Assembly: GCF_012767755.2 (NCBI RefSeq)
Contig: NZ_AP023189.1
Location: 2,978,001-3,042,000 of the forward strand
Length of the DNA stretch: 64,000 nucleotides
Direction: 5' to 3'
DNA from: Pseudomonas tohonis
GTDB lineage: Bacteria > Pseudomonadota > Gammaproteobacteria > Pseudomonadales > Pseudomonadaceae
Shown: positions 22,008-30,678 of the stretch, in pieces
Position numbering within the stretch: position 1 is the first letter of the stretch
How the letters are laid out: each line of letters opens with the position of its first letter
Position numbers and translations under genes: made by a program
The notes under the pieces: generated by a model
Told to the model about the DNA's origin: nothing
The model's database searches: none
What the model saw: the letters and a program-made list of their open reading frames with translations, nothing else

Positions 22008-22085
22008 CAAAAAACCGCCGAGTGGCGGTTTGAGTGTCCGCCTGTGTTCCGGGACGCCAATCCCAGGCCGCTGGCTAGCAGCGGC
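22008..22085 (-). ncRNA. Putative C4-like antisense RNA, about 78 nt
   Basis: Between a good sigma-70 promoter and an intrinsic terminator on the minus strand there is room for an RNA of about 78 bases with no convincing coding content. It would fold into a 5' stem (GCCGCT/AGCGGC, 22067-22085), a small hairpin GGGA-TTGGCG-TCCC whose loop is complementary to the downstream leader, then ACACAGG (a second complementary segment), then the terminator. Two short complementary segments acting on a downstream leader are the design of C4 antisense RNA known from phages P1 and P7 and predicted in pseudomonads. The assignment is from structure and complementarity only. Confidence 0.55.
22009..22031 (-). 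terminator. Intrinsic terminator of the putative antisense RNA
   Basis: On the minus strand AAACCGCC, loop ACTC, GGCGGTTT followed by further T residues (six in all). This is the clearest T-tract terminator in the window, and it lies upstream of the 105-aa gene, so it separates a short RNA from read-through message. Confidence 0.8.
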
Positions 22086-22091
22086 GGGCGA

Positions 22092-22120
22092 ACGATAACG
22101 AGGGTGAGAAGAAGGGTCAA
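22092..22120 (-). promoter_or_regulatory. Sigma-70 promoter for the putative antisense RNA and 105-aa gene
   Basis: Minus strand TTGACC (22120-22115), a 17-base spacer, TATCGT (22097-22092). A start at about 22085 would place the RNA's 5' hairpin at its very end. Confidence 0.65.
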
Positions 22121-22141
22121 CTACGCGGGGCCTGGGTGCAT

Positions 22142-22546
22142 CTATTGTTGGCTCACTTGGCATGGTCAAGCGTGAAGCAGGCTTGGAAGGCTCTGGAATG
22201 GGGTTTTCAAGTAGAGTTTGTGGAATTTCAGGGTTCCCTGAACGGCTTCACAAAATCTTCACCGGCCCGATTGACGCTGATCTGCCAAAGGCGTTTTCTA
22301 CGCCATCTCCCCGGAAGCCGACAGGATCGTCGACTATGGCCTCGCTCAAGGATGAACATGCCTATCTTGATGCTGATCGTTTTCACTCAGCGACCTTTTT
22401 CGCGTTCTCCAGGCATTCGCCCTGACTCTGGTATTCGACCAAGTACTTGTGTTGATGGCGTTTTTTAAAATTGCGCGACTTGGTGCAACCCGATTGGGTT
22501 TGCCGACGCCAGTGTGCCGTTTTGAGACCGAGCACGTAGGAGACGT
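22142..22546. other. 405-base stretch of lower GC with no convincing gene
   Basis: Base composition is clearly less GC-rich than in the flanks. Short plus-strand frames of 87 and 110 residues overlap here in two phases, but neither has a good ribosome binding site or recognisable sequence. Only the promoter of the next gene is expected here. The composition suggests acquired DNA. Confidence 0.4.
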
Positions 22547-23503
22547 ATGTTTATTGGATTTGGACGATCCAGGCTTACCGCTCCTCCACGGTGCCTTCTT
22601 CCTTTGATGGGCCTGGTCTTTTTCTTGCCGTTTTCAGGCGCTCCGCTTGCAGCGGAGGCTGGCCTTGATAAGGCGTTGACCACTGAAGAAGTGCCCCACG
22701 GAAATGCCTTCTATTCGGACATCAGGAAAATGGTCCGGGTGAAGAACGGGGCGAAGACCAAGACCCTTTTGTCAACGAAGCGGCCAGCGGGTTTTTATCA
22801 ACTGGCGGGTGTTCGGGACGAAGCGCTTTGTGCCGAGTTCCTGGAGGACATGAACAAAGAGGGTGGATCGGCGGGCAATCTCGTTGAGTGGCTCTCCAGC
22901 TCCAGTCGCAGGCTGGCTTTCCAGCCACTGGAAGAGTCCAGGGCGATGCCTGAATGGACGGGGGTGGAGCGCGCCTTGGAATTCGTGTCGATGGACGTGG
23001 ATGGCGATGGATCGATTGAGCAGGTCTACAGGAGGACTGGAGTTATCCGGGAGCATGGAACTCAGCAGTTGATGATCACGGATGGGGCTCTTCATGAGAG
23101 GCCTGACAAGCTGCTCCCACATGGTCCTGATTGCTTGAAGTGGCAAGGCAAGAGAGGACGATGCGATACCGCAGCTGGGCTTATTCAGCATGTGATGAAT
23201 CTACCGGCGAACAGCAGGCTGGCGGAGGAATGGGTTTCCACCAGGCAAGAGCCGATTTCACAGGTTACCGGCGATGCGAAGTCCGGGCAGTCGATATATG
23301 GGCGGCAGAGGAATCGCCCGGTTAGAAATGTCGGGCTGGGGTCCAGTGCCTATTGGGCGGTGTACCGGCTCCACAAGGGGCCGGTCTTTGTGTCTGTACC
23401 GACGCGTACCTTTGCTCCGCCCGAGCTTCTTGTATTTTCAATGCGCCGAAACGGCCCGTCCGAGTTGCAGTGCTTCGTCATGCCAGTTGCCTGGGAGAAG
23501 TGA
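22547..23503 (+). CDS. Exported protein of unknown function
   Basis: A 318-residue protein whose first 37 residues look like a signal peptide (basic start, LLPLMGLVFFLPF, cleavage near PLAAEA). The mature part is not recognised. A DVDGDGSIEQVYR segment around residue 148 resembles a calcium-loop or FG-GAP-like motif, as seen in secreted proteins. Four Cys residues occur in the mature chain. The ATG follows TAGGAG by six bases. The next gene starts seven bases after its stop, so the two are co-transcribed. Codon use is less GC-biased than in neighbours such as pvdL, pointing to acquired DNA. Probably periplasmic; role unknown. Confidence 0.75.
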   Translation: MFIGFGRSRLTAPPRCLLPLMGLVFFLPFSGAPLAAEAGLDKALTTEEVPHGNAFYSDIRKMVRVKNGAKTKTLLSTKRPAGFYQLAGVRDEALCAEFLEDMNKEGGSAGNLVEWLSSSSRRLAFQPLEESRAMPEWTGVERALEFVSMDVDGDGSIEQVYRRTGVIREHGTQQLMITDGALHERPDKLLPHGPDCLKWQGKRGRCDTAAGLIQHVMNLPANSRLAEEWVSTRQEPISQVTGDAKSGQSIYGRQRNRPVRNVGLGSSAYWAVYRLHKGPVFVSVPTRTFAPPELLVFSMRRNGPSELQCFVMPVAWEK

Positions 23504-23510
23504 AGTGGCC

Positions 23511-23975
23511 ATGACGACAGCGTCGCGTGCCCGGAATGTCCGAAGTAGGTCCCTGCCTGGTCATGCTTTTTGTTTGCAACACATGGCTTTGCTCACCCTT
23601 GCATGGGCCCTTTGTGGAGCGAGTCAGGCCCGGGGCGCTGAAAGTGCTATCGAGGGCTGCTTCAACCTGAGCAATGATCAGGTCGTGGCGTGCATCGAGC
23701 CGCTTCATCAACGCTCGGAAGATGAACTCGATGCGACGGTGCAAGGTATTCGCGCGCGTTTGAAGGTGGACCTTCAACTCTTTGATGCGGCCCAACGTGC
23801 CTGGCTGGAGTTCCGTAGCCGCGAATGTGCCGTTCAGTCAGTTACGGCACGGGGTTATCGCGACCCGGAGAGGCAGAAGGCACTGTTCCTCGAGGCTTGC
23901 CAGGTTGAGTTGAATAATGCGCGTATCCAGGGGCTCGAGCGGCTCCAGTTGTACTGTGATAACTGCCTGCACTAG
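23511..23975 (+). CDS. LprI/DUF1311-like small exported protein
   Basis: A 154-residue protein with a long N-terminal region leading to a hydrophobic stretch (MALLTLAWALCGAS) and a likely cleavage after ARGAE. The mature part has the DUF1311/LprI pattern: paired Cys (GCFNLSNDQVVACIE), LKVDLQLFDAAQRAWLEFRSRECAVQS, and a C-terminal Cys pair. LprI-type domains are small helical, disulfide-linked envelope modules; a lysozyme-inhibitor role has been reported for the mycobacterial namesake. It starts seven bases after the preceding exported protein, forming a two-gene unit. Start choice is uncertain: ATG 23511 gives an unusually long pre-signal segment, and the Met at 23583 would give a conventional signal peptide. 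Confidence 0.75.
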   Translation: MTTASRARNVRSRSLPGHAFCLQHMALLTLAWALCGASQARGAESAIEGCFNLSNDQVVACIEPLHQRSEDELDATVQGIRARLKVDLQLFDAAQRAWLEFRSRECAVQSVTARGYRDPERQKALFLEACQVELNNARIQGLERLQLYCDNCLH

Positions 23976-24019
23976 GTCGAGCCCAGTATTCACGCTCGGT
24001 TCTTCAGGAAGTGGAAAGC

Positions 24020-24157
24020 ATGTTCTGCAAGGCCGGCTGTAGCCAGCGCTGTACCTGCAATCAGGATGGAGTGTCGCGGCCTCGAACTGCGGCGAGGTTA
24101 CTGACCGAGGAGGATGAGACGGGAGTGGGTACGAGCGATGCTCGGCGGTTGTGCTGA
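24020..24157 (+). CDS. Possible 45-aa Cys-rich small protein
   Basis: An open frame beginning MFCKAGCSQRCTCNQDG, preceded by AGGAAGTGGA about six bases upstream and ending 82 bases before the ankyrin protein gene. Five Cys in 45 residues, four of them within the first 13, suggest a metal-binding or disulfide-rich peptide. No family is recognised and it may be spurious. Confidence 0.25.
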   Translation: MFCKAGCSQRCTCNQDGVSRPRTAARLLTEEDETGVGTSDARRLC

Positions 24158-24239
24158 TTCATTGCCGGCTCGGGGTTGAAAACGCTATACAGCGGCCCTG
24201 ATTTCCTTCTGCACTCGAACCCTCGAACAAGGATGTTCC

Positions 24240-26459
24240 ATGCGTTTTACGCCGTTGCTTTGCCTTCCCCTGATGCTTTTGCTCGGCGCCGCACAGGCCG
24301 CCGAGGAGCCTGCAGGCCCCTCGCCCGTCAGGCCCTGGTTCACCCCGGTACTGGTCGAAGGCAAGGGTGCGCTCTGCGATGAGGCCATCAAGGCCGCCAA
24401 GGCTCATTTCCTGTCGCCGAAGCGCTGGGCGTCGTTCGAGCTGCCTGGGGCGGAGCAGGTGCAGCCTTGGGGCGATGATCTTGTCGACGCGAAGGGGCCG
24501 ATCCACGTCCAGGTGTATACCCATGGCGGTTGTGGCAGTGCATGCGAACGCTATCAGTATGTGGCGAGCCGAGGGCCTGAGCCGAGCCGTGAGCATCTGG
24601 AGGTGATGGCGAAGGGCTCACCCGCACCGGCTGCCGACATCGCGCTGTTCAAGGGCGCGGATAAGCGACTCTTCAGCATTGCCAGCGGTATTGATGGAGA
24701 GCCCGACACGGTCGAGGTAAACCGGCTCAACGATGACCTGACCTGGACCGCTTGCCGGATCAGCACGGCTCCAGCGGCGGACAGGGTGATTGATATCGCT
24801 CCTGCCGAATTGCGTGCATCGGTCCGCGAACTGAGCGCCCGCACATCGAATATGAGGCAAGGGGCGGGAAACTGGTGCGGCAGCCTGCGGACCCACGAGC
24901 GCTGGAGCGAGCGTATCGGGGCCAGGCTGCAGGAGGTTTACTACCGGCCCTGGGCGGTGCGGGATGATGCAGGTGACAGTTATGGCTCCTATGAGCAGGA
25001 CCTGAGCAACCTGCAGATTTGGGCGGCCACGGGTGTTGCCGAGCACAAGGCATACCGGGTCTTTCTACAGCAGATGACCAGCAGTCAGGCGGCGATGGCG
25101 GCATTCTACAAGCGGCGCTTCGGCTGGAGCGATGGGCAGGCCCGTACCGTGGCTCGCCAGGCACTGGAGGGAGCGATCAGCAGCGGCATCCGCTTCTACA
25201 TGTACGAACCCTTTCCCAAGGACGAAACCGCCCTGCGCAACGCCATCCTCGCCCATCGCCCCATGGACGAGATCCGCGCCATCGAAGGCCAGGTCCGTGA
25301 CCTGTCCATCGCCATCGAATACCCCGAGGCGCTGGCGTACCTGATCGAGAAGGGTGCCGACGTCAACCAGGCCAACGCCTTCGGCAAGACGGCGCTGATG
25401 TACGCCGCGCACTACGATCAGCCCGAGTCCGCGCGCATCCTGCTGGCGCGGGGTGCCAACCCCAATTCGGTGACCGTCATCCCCGAGGACGACTGCTACT
25501 ACAGCATCACCACCCGCAATATGACCGCGCTGCACTACGCGGCGCGCTACGCCTCGCCGGCGCTGGTGCGGTTGCTGGTGGATAACGGGGCCGAGCCCTT
25601 CATCCAGGCCCATCGCGAGGGGGAGGAGGGGAGTACGCCGCTGGACTGGCTGCACCAATACACCGCGGCGAATGCCGAGGAGCCGAACCCGAACATCGAC
25701 CCGGACCAGGTAGCGGAGGTCGAAGCATTGCTGCAGCCGCCTACGGACGAGGCCTTGCAGGCGCGTGCCAAGCGGCTGGTGCTGGAGGGCGAGAAGGCCT
25801 ATGGCGCAGGCGATCTCAAGCAGGCGCTGCGCACGCTGAACCTGGCGATCAATATCCAGCCGCACAACGAGCGGGCCCTGAGCGACCTCTCCCTGGTGGC
25901 GCTGCGCGATGGCGATCTCGGCGTGTCGCTGCAGGCCGGGCAGGCGCTGATCGACAGCAGCCAGGACGCCAGGCTGCTGGCCAATGCCTGGTTCAACCAG
26001 GGGCTGGCCTGTGACGCCTCGGACAGTCCATGGCCCTTCTACAACGGCACGCGCTACTGCCGGGCGAGTGCGGTATACGCCTATTACCAGGCGCTGGCAG
26101 CCCACCGGACGGAAGCGCGCGCGGCCAAGCTGCTGCAGGTGCTGCAAGCAGTGCCGGACGCCGAGGTGCACAGGTTTCCGTTCGAGGGCAATGAAGTTCG
26201 CATGGTGCAGAGGTACGGGCCGGACCATTCGTCCCTTTACCTCTACCTGCTGCATCCCCGCGACCTGGTGATACCCGCCGAACGCATCGGCTGGAGGCTG
26301 TCGAGCGAGAGCAAGGGCATACGGGAGATCACGCCCTCGTCAGTGGGGCGCGAAGTACTGGACGATGATTGGGCTATGACCGTGCTGAGGCGCGACGAGC
26401 GCGTCGATGTCGGTTCCCTGCACATCCGCCCGACAGCGCCGGGTAATGGGGCCCTGTAA
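24240..26459 (+). CDS. Exported ankyrin-repeat and TPR protein
   Basis: A 739-residue protein with a clear signal peptide (MRFTPLLCLPLMLLLGAAQAA). Residues 20-330 are not recognised. Ankyrin repeats follow at about 360-480: EYPEALAYLIEKGADVNQA, FGKTALMYAAHYDQPESARILLARGA and MTALHYAARYASPALVRLLVDNGA. TPR-like repeats lie at about 515-640 (EGEKAYGAGDLKQALRTLNLAI). Both are protein-binding folds, so a periplasmic or envelope binding role is likely. AAGGA precedes the ATG. It ends three bases from the convergent binding-protein gene. Pseudomonads often pair periplasmic ankyrin proteins with catalase; no such partner is seen here. Confidence 0.8.
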   Translation: MRFTPLLCLPLMLLLGAAQAAEEPAGPSPVRPWFTPVLVEGKGALCDEAIKAAKAHFLSPKRWASFELPGAEQVQPWGDDLVDAKGPIHVQVYTHGGCGSACERYQYVASRGPEPSREHLEVMAKGSPAPAADIALFKGADKRLFSIASGIDGEPDTVEVNRLNDDLTWTACRISTAPAADRVIDIAPAELRASVRELSARTSNMRQGAGNWCGSLRTHERWSERIGARLQEVYYRPWAVRDDAGDSYGSYEQDLSNLQIWAATGVAEHKAYRVFLQQMTSSQAAMAAFYKRRFGWSDGQARTVARQALEGAISSGIRFYMYEPFPKDETALRNAILAHRPMDEIRAIEGQVRDLSIAIEYPEALAYLIEKGADVNQANAFGKTALMYAAHYDQPESARILLARGANPNSVTVIPEDDCYYSITTRNMTALHYAARYASPALVRLLVDNGAEPFIQAHREGEEGSTPLDWLHQYTAANAEEPNPNIDPDQVAEVEALLQPPTDEALQARAKRLVLEGEKAYGAGDLKQALRTLNLAINIQPHNERALSDLSLVALRDGDLGVSLQAGQALIDSSQDARLLANAWFNQGLACDASDSPWPFYNGTRYCRASAVYAYYQALAAHRTEARAAKLLQVLQAVPDAEVHRFPFEGNEVRMVQRYGPDHSSLYLYLLHPRDLVIPAERIGWRLSSESKGIREITPSSVGREVLDDDWAMTVLRRDERVDVGSLHIRPTAPGNGAL

Positions 26460-26461
26460 CG

Positions 26462-27199
26462 CTACTTCGGCCCACCCAGCCACTTCCGCTCCAGCGCCAC
26501 CAGCCGTCCATCCGCGCGCATCTTCTCCAGCGCTTGCTGCCAGCGGGCGACGATGCTTGCGTCGGTCTGCCGGGAGAAGGCGATGTAGTTGCCCTGGTGC
26601 ATCACCGGCGCGGCGTAGCGCAGTTGCTCGGGGGCGAGGCCTTCCTCGCGGGCCATGGTTTCGACGCTGAGGGTATCGGCGGCCACCAGGTCGGTTCGGC
26701 CCAGGCGTAGCAGGCGCATCATCTGTTCGGGGGTGTCGACGCCGTAGAGGTTGGCGAAGCCCATCTCCTGCAGGCGGCGATAGACCAGCCATTTGCGCGG
26801 GGCGGCGATGCGCTGCACCTTGCGCGCCTCGTCCAGGCCGGTGATGGCGGGGGTGTGGTCGGCGCGGGCGTAGAGTGCGGTCTCGACCTCCAGCAGCGGG
26901 CCGACCAGTTGGTAGTCGGCCTCGCGCTCCGGGGTGCGCAGGATGGTGAAGACGGCCACGTCCGGGCTTTCGCGGGTGATCAGCAGGGCCCGCAGCAGCG
27001 GTACTCGCTCCAGCTGGAGCTTGTCGCCGGTCTCCTGGGCGATCTCGTGCAGCAGGTCGACGGCGAAGCCCACCAGCTCGCCATCGCGCTCGAAATGCAG
27101 GGGCGGGTGGTCGTCGGTGAGCAGGCGCAGTTCGGCGGCGCCTGCGGCCTGGATGGCGAGCGCGGCACCGAGCAGCAAGCGGGTGAAAAGCCCTTTCAT
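26462..27199 (-). CDS. Periplasmic solute-binding protein, amino-acid (SBP family 3) type
   Basis: A 245-residue protein with a signal peptide (MKGLFTRLLLGAALAIQAAGA) followed by a family 3 solute-binding fold: ELRLLTDDHPPLHFERDGELVGFAVDLL, then PERE near residue 100 and the C-terminal LEKMRADGRLVALERKWLG. No ABC permease or ATPase lies nearby, so it is an orphan. Such single proteins in pseudomonads are often sensory or of unknown use. The upstream region shows no strong ribosome binding site. The ligand cannot be inferred. Confidence 0.8.
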   Translation of the reverse strand: MKGLFTRLLLGAALAIQAAGAAELRLLTDDHPPLHFERDGELVGFAVDLLHEIAQETGDKLQLERVPLLRALLITRESPDVAVFTILRTPEREADYQLVGPLLEVETALYARADHTPAITGLDEARKVQRIAAPRKWLVYRRLQEMGFANLYGVDTPEQMMRLLRLGRTDLVAADTLSVETMAREEGLAPEQLRYAAPVMHQGNYIAFSRQTDASIVARWQQALEKMRADGRLVALERKWLGGPK

Positions 27200-27245
27200 G
27201 AGGCGGTCTCGAAAGTTCTCGGATTGAGCGTAGCCGGGCGACGCG

Positions 27246-27815
27246 TTATCGGACGCGATGGAGCACCAGGCTGCCGAGGTCGATCAGGCGGCCAGGCTCG
27301 TAGCGCTCGATCACCAGCTTCTCATCCCAGCGTTTTTTCCTGAACGCATCCGGCTCGTGGGTCACGGTCAGCAGGTTGCCCTTGAGGGTGAAGCGCAGGG
27401 TCGCCTGGACGCGGTTGCGCACCTCCATGCCCTTGCGGTCCATGCGCACGGTGCTGGAACCGAATACCCAGTAGCCACGCAGGGGCGAGGCGAAGTCCAG
27501 GTCCGACCAGGTGCCTTGCAGGTCGGCCAGGGTCATCAGCGGGGGATTGGCCTGCTCGGCCGCCGCGTAGCTCGCCTCGGTGTCGTCTTGCGGCGCGGCA
27601 TTCGCGGCGGGGCGCTCGGCGCTGCCGGGAGCCGGTGCCGGGGCGGGGGTCTCGTGGGTGATCTCTTCCTGGTTTCCCGGGGTGCCGCAGGGGTGATCGG
27701 AAAACTGGGTGGCGCCGTTGGCGGCCTTGCATTTGAAGATGGCGGCGGATGCAGGTGCGGTGGGTGTGAAGAGCAGGGCGCAGGCGAGCAGGGCGGAAAC
27801 GAGGGGCGGGCGCAT
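27246..27815 (-). CDS. DUF4124-domain exported protein
   Basis: A 189-residue protein with a signal peptide ending near PASA, followed by IFKCKAANGATQFSDHPCGT, the DUF4124 signature with its two Cys. A Pro/Ala-rich linker (residues 50-85) leads to a C-terminal beta-rich domain (LQGTWSDLDF, STVRMDRKG, LLTVTHEPDA) that looks lipocalin-like. AAGGA precedes the ATG. It is probably periplasmic. No function is established for the family. It lies in the same direction as the binding-protein gene, 46 bases upstream of it. Confidence 0.75.
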   Translation of the reverse strand: MRPPLVSALLACALLFTPTAPASAAIFKCKAANGATQFSDHPCGTPGNQEEITHETPAPAPAPGSAERPAANAAPQDDTEASYAAAEQANPPLMTLADLQGTWSDLDFASPLRGYWVFGSSTVRMDRKGMEVRNRVQATLRFTLKGNLLTVTHEPDAFRKKRWDEKLVIERYEPGRLIDLGSLVLHRVR

Positions 27816-27960
27816 CGAACATCCTTGTGACGGGGCCGGGATGGCGCTGGAGTCTATCCATTGTCCCAGGGCGACGACAGCCTCCTGTCCGCGGGCCGTA
27901 CCGAGGCCGACCCGTACAGCGGGGGTTGGTTGGGGGCGCTCGTGTTCCCGGTACGCACGC

Positions 27961-28740
27961 TCATGAGCTTCCGCCCATCGCCTGCCGATACTGCCGCGGC
28001 GTGAAGCCGGTGAGCTGCTTGAACTGGCGGCTGAAGGCGCTGTGGTCGGTGTAGCCGCATTGCAGGGCGACGTCGGTGATGGGCAGGCCTGTCTGCAGCA
28101 GGCGGTGGGCGTGTTCCAGGCGCGCCTTGCTGATCATCTGCCGGGGCGTGAGGTGGAACACGCGCTTGCAGTGGCGCTCCAGCTGGGCGACGGAGAGGCG
28201 GGCGATGCGGGTGAGGGTCTCCAGGGTGATGGGCTCGTGGAAGTGCGTGCGGATGTGCTCGTCCACGGCGGCCAGGCGTTCGTAGGCGGGGTGGCTGGCG
28301 CTGGCCGATTGCAGGTCCACCGAGATGCCCACCAGGCCGATCACCTGTCCGGCGCGGTCGTGCAGGGGGCGCTTGTGGGTCAGGCACCAGCCGGGTTCGC
28401 GGCTGCCGTAGAGGTGCAGCTCCAGCTGGTCCTCCAGCACCTGGCCCTGTTCCAGCACGCGGCGGTCCTGCTCGGTGTAGCCGGGGCCGAGCTGGGCGGG
28501 GAAGACCTCGGCGCTGGTCTTGCCCAGCAGCGGTTGCAAGGCCTTCAGGCCGCAGCGCTGGACCAGGGTGCGGTTGGCCAGCAGGTAGCGCGCCTGGGTG
28601 TCCTTGATGAAGATCGCCGCATTGGGGATCGCATCCAGCATCGGCAACAGCAGCCGTGCGCTGGCCAGCAGCGCGTCCATGCTCTCGGGGCGTTCCAGCC
28701 CCTCGTCGGCGAACAGTCCTTCCAGCGGGTTCTGCGGCAT
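27961..28740 (-). CDS. AraC-family regulator with N-terminal PAS domain
   Basis: A 259-residue transcription factor. Residues 25-150 form a PAS-like sensor (LDAIPNAAIFIKDTQARYLLANRTL, HKRPLHDRAGQVIGLVGISVD). Residues 160-255 are an AraC DNA-binding domain with two helix-turn-helix units (ITLETLTRIARLSVAQLERH and DVALQCGYTDHSAFSRQFKQLTG). It is divergent from the hydroxyproline transporter and catabolic genes, across 276 bases, so it most likely activates them in response to hydroxyproline or a related compound, as LhpR does in P. aeruginosa. GGAGG/AGGA precedes the ATG. Confidence 0.88.
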   Translation of the reverse strand: MPQNPLEGLFADEGLERPESMDALLASARLLLPMLDAIPNAAIFIKDTQARYLLANRTLVQRCGLKALQPLLGKTSAEVFPAQLGPGYTEQDRRVLEQGQVLEDQLELHLYGSREPGWCLTHKRPLHDRAGQVIGLVGISVDLQSASASHPAYERLAAVDEHIRTHFHEPITLETLTRIARLSVAQLERHCKRVFHLTPRQMISKARLEHAHRLLQTGLPITDVALQCGYTDHSAFSRQFKQLTGFTPRQYRQAMGGSS

Positions 28741-29016
28741 CGTCCTGCCTCCCAGTGCGCGGCGAGCCGGCAGGTTGCCGCAGGCGGAGGAGGCCTGTCG
28801 AGCCTTGCTCGGTCATTCCGCCAACTGTGCCGATTTCGTCATGGGAACCGAGGAAATGCATCAAGCCCGCAGGCGCCCGGGCGGGCCAACCTATGGCCGT
28901 TGCAGACCTCGGGGCGCCGTCGCACCGGTTCGCCTCCGTGCCTGATTCGTCGCCAGGCCCCGGTGCTGCACAGGGATCTCTCCAGCCCATCCAATAACGC
29001 ACAAGAAGGCTACGCC

Positions 29017-30639
29017 ATGTCTGGAAAGTTCAAGAAACAGCTGTCCCTGACGGACCTCACTTTCATCGGCCTCGGGGCCATCTTCGGCTCCGGCTGGCTG
29101 TTCGCGGCCAGCCACGTCTCCGCCATCGCAGGCCCGGCGGGCATCTTCTCCTGGCTCCTCGGCGGCTTTGCGGTGCTGCTGCTGGGCATCATCTACTGCG
29201 AGCTGGGGGCGGCGCTGCCGCGTGCCGGCGGGGTGGTGCGCTACCCGGTGTTCTCCCACGGCCCGCTCCTGGGCTACCTGATGGGCTTCATCACGCTGAT
29301 CGCCTTCTCCAGCCTGGTGGCCATCGAGGTGGTCGCCTCCCGGCAGTACGCGGCGGCCTGGTTCCCGGGCCTCACCGAGGCGGGCTCCAGCGACCCGACG
29401 CTGATCGGCTGGCTGGTGCAGTTCGGCCTGCTGTGCCTGTTCTTCTGGCTCAACTACCGCAGCGTGAAGACCTTCGCCCGCGCCAACAACCTGGTCAGCG
29501 TGTTCAAGTTCATCGTGCCGCTGCTGGTCATCGGCGTGCTCTTCACCTTCTTCAAGCCCGAGAACTTCCAGGTGCAGGGCTTCGCGCCGTTCGGCCTCTC
29601 GGGCATCGAGATGGCGGTGTCGGCGGGCGGCATCATCTTCGCGTACCTGGGGCTGACGCCGATCATCTCGGTGGCCAGCGAGGTGAAGAACCCGCAGCGC
29701 ACCATCCCCATCGCGCTGATCCTCTCGGTGCTGCTCTCCACCGCCATCTACGTGCTGCTGCAGGTGGCCTTCCTCGGCGCGGTGCCGACCGAGCTGCTGG
29801 CCAACGGCTGGGCCGGGATGTCCAAGGAGTTCGCCCTGCCGTACCGCGACATCGCCCTGGTGCTCGGCGTGGGCTGGCTGGCCTACCTGGTGGTGGCCGA
29901 CGCGGTGGTCTCGCCCAGCGGCTGCGGCAACATCTACATGAACGCCACCCCGCGGGTGATCTACGGCTGGGCGCAGACCGGCACCTTCTTCCGCATATTT
30001 ACCCGCATCGATGAACAGTCCGGCATCCCGCGCCCGGCGCTGTGGCTGACGTTCGCCCTGTCGGTGTTCTGGACCCTGCCGTTCCCCTCCTGGGAGGCGC
30101 TGATCAACGTGGTTTCCGCCGCCCTGGTGCTGAGCTACGCAGTGGCGCCGGTGACGGTGGCGGCCCTGCGCCGCAACGCGCCGGACATGCCGCGCCCGTT
30201 CCGCGTGCGGGGCCTGGCGGTGATGGGGCCGCTGTCCTTCGTGATCGCCGCGCTGATCGTCTACTGGTCCGGCTGGGGCACCGTGTCCTGGCTGCTGAGC
30301 CTGCAGATCCTGATGTTCGTGATCTACCTGCTGTGCCGCCGCTTCGTGCCCACCGAGCACCTGGGCATCGCCCAGCAGGTGCGTTCGTCCGCCTGGCTGA
30401 TCGGCTTCTACGCCGTGACCCTGCTGCTCTCCTGGCTGGGCAGCTTCGGCGGCCTGGGCGTGCTCGGCCACCCCTACGACACCCTCGCCGTGGCCGCCTG
30501 CGCCCTGGGCATCTACCACTGGGGCGCCACCACCGGCGTGCCGGCCGAGCTGATCCGCCTCAGCGGCGAGGACGAAAGCGAGGAGGGCACCGATGCGGAT
30601 GTCGCGCCTTCCACCACGGCCTTTCCCAGCCGCGCCTAG
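29017..30639 (+). CDS. APC-superfamily amino-acid permease
   Basis: A 540-residue inner-membrane transporter with about 12-14 hydrophobic segments. The opening LTFIGLGAIFGSGWLFAASH is the conserved first helix of APC permeases, and the closest well-known group is the AspT/YveA aspartate:proton symporter type. The ATG at 29017 follows AAGAAGG; the frame is open upstream but through the divergent control region. As first gene of the hydroxyproline unit it most likely imports hydroxyproline or proline. The C-terminal 30 residues are acidic and cytoplasmic. Confidence 0.88.
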   Translation: MSGKFKKQLSLTDLTFIGLGAIFGSGWLFAASHVSAIAGPAGIFSWLLGGFAVLLLGIIYCELGAALPRAGGVVRYPVFSHGPLLGYLMGFITLIAFSSLVAIEVVASRQYAAAWFPGLTEAGSSDPTLIGWLVQFGLLCLFFWLNYRSVKTFARANNLVSVFKFIVPLLVIGVLFTFFKPENFQVQGFAPFGLSGIEMAVSAGGIIFAYLGLTPIISVASEVKNPQRTIPIALILSVLLSTAIYVLLQVAFLGAVPTELLANGWAGMSKEFALPYRDIALVLGVGWLAYLVVADAVVSPSGCGNIYMNATPRVIYGWAQTGTFFRIFTRIDEQSGIPRPALWLTFALSVFWTLPFPSWEALINVVSAALVLSYAVAPVTVAALRRNAPDMPRPFRVRGLAVMGPLSFVIAALIVYWSGWGTVSWLLSLQILMFVIYLLCRRFVPTEHLGIAQQVRSSAWLIGFYAVTLLLSWLGSFGGLGVLGHPYDTLAVAACALGIYHWGATTGVPAELIRLSGEDESEEGTDADVAPSTTAFPSRA

Positions 30640-30678
30640 CCCACTGTCTGCAACCCGATGACCGGAAGGAGTCTGGCC

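Noticed and set aside
21852..22169. N-terminal extension of the 105-aa minus-strand gene
   Set aside because: It would read through a T-tract terminator and a set of RNA hairpins, and the added residues are low-complexity; the ATG at 21851 has a good ribosome binding site.
22136..22468. Two overlapping plus-strand frames of 110 and 87 residues
   Set aside because: No ribosome binding site, no recognisable sequence, and they compete in different phases in AT-richer DNA.
28042..29016. Upstream extension of the APC permease frame
   Set aside because: It crosses the divergent AraC regulator gene, and the sequence there is not protein-like; the permease starts at 29017.
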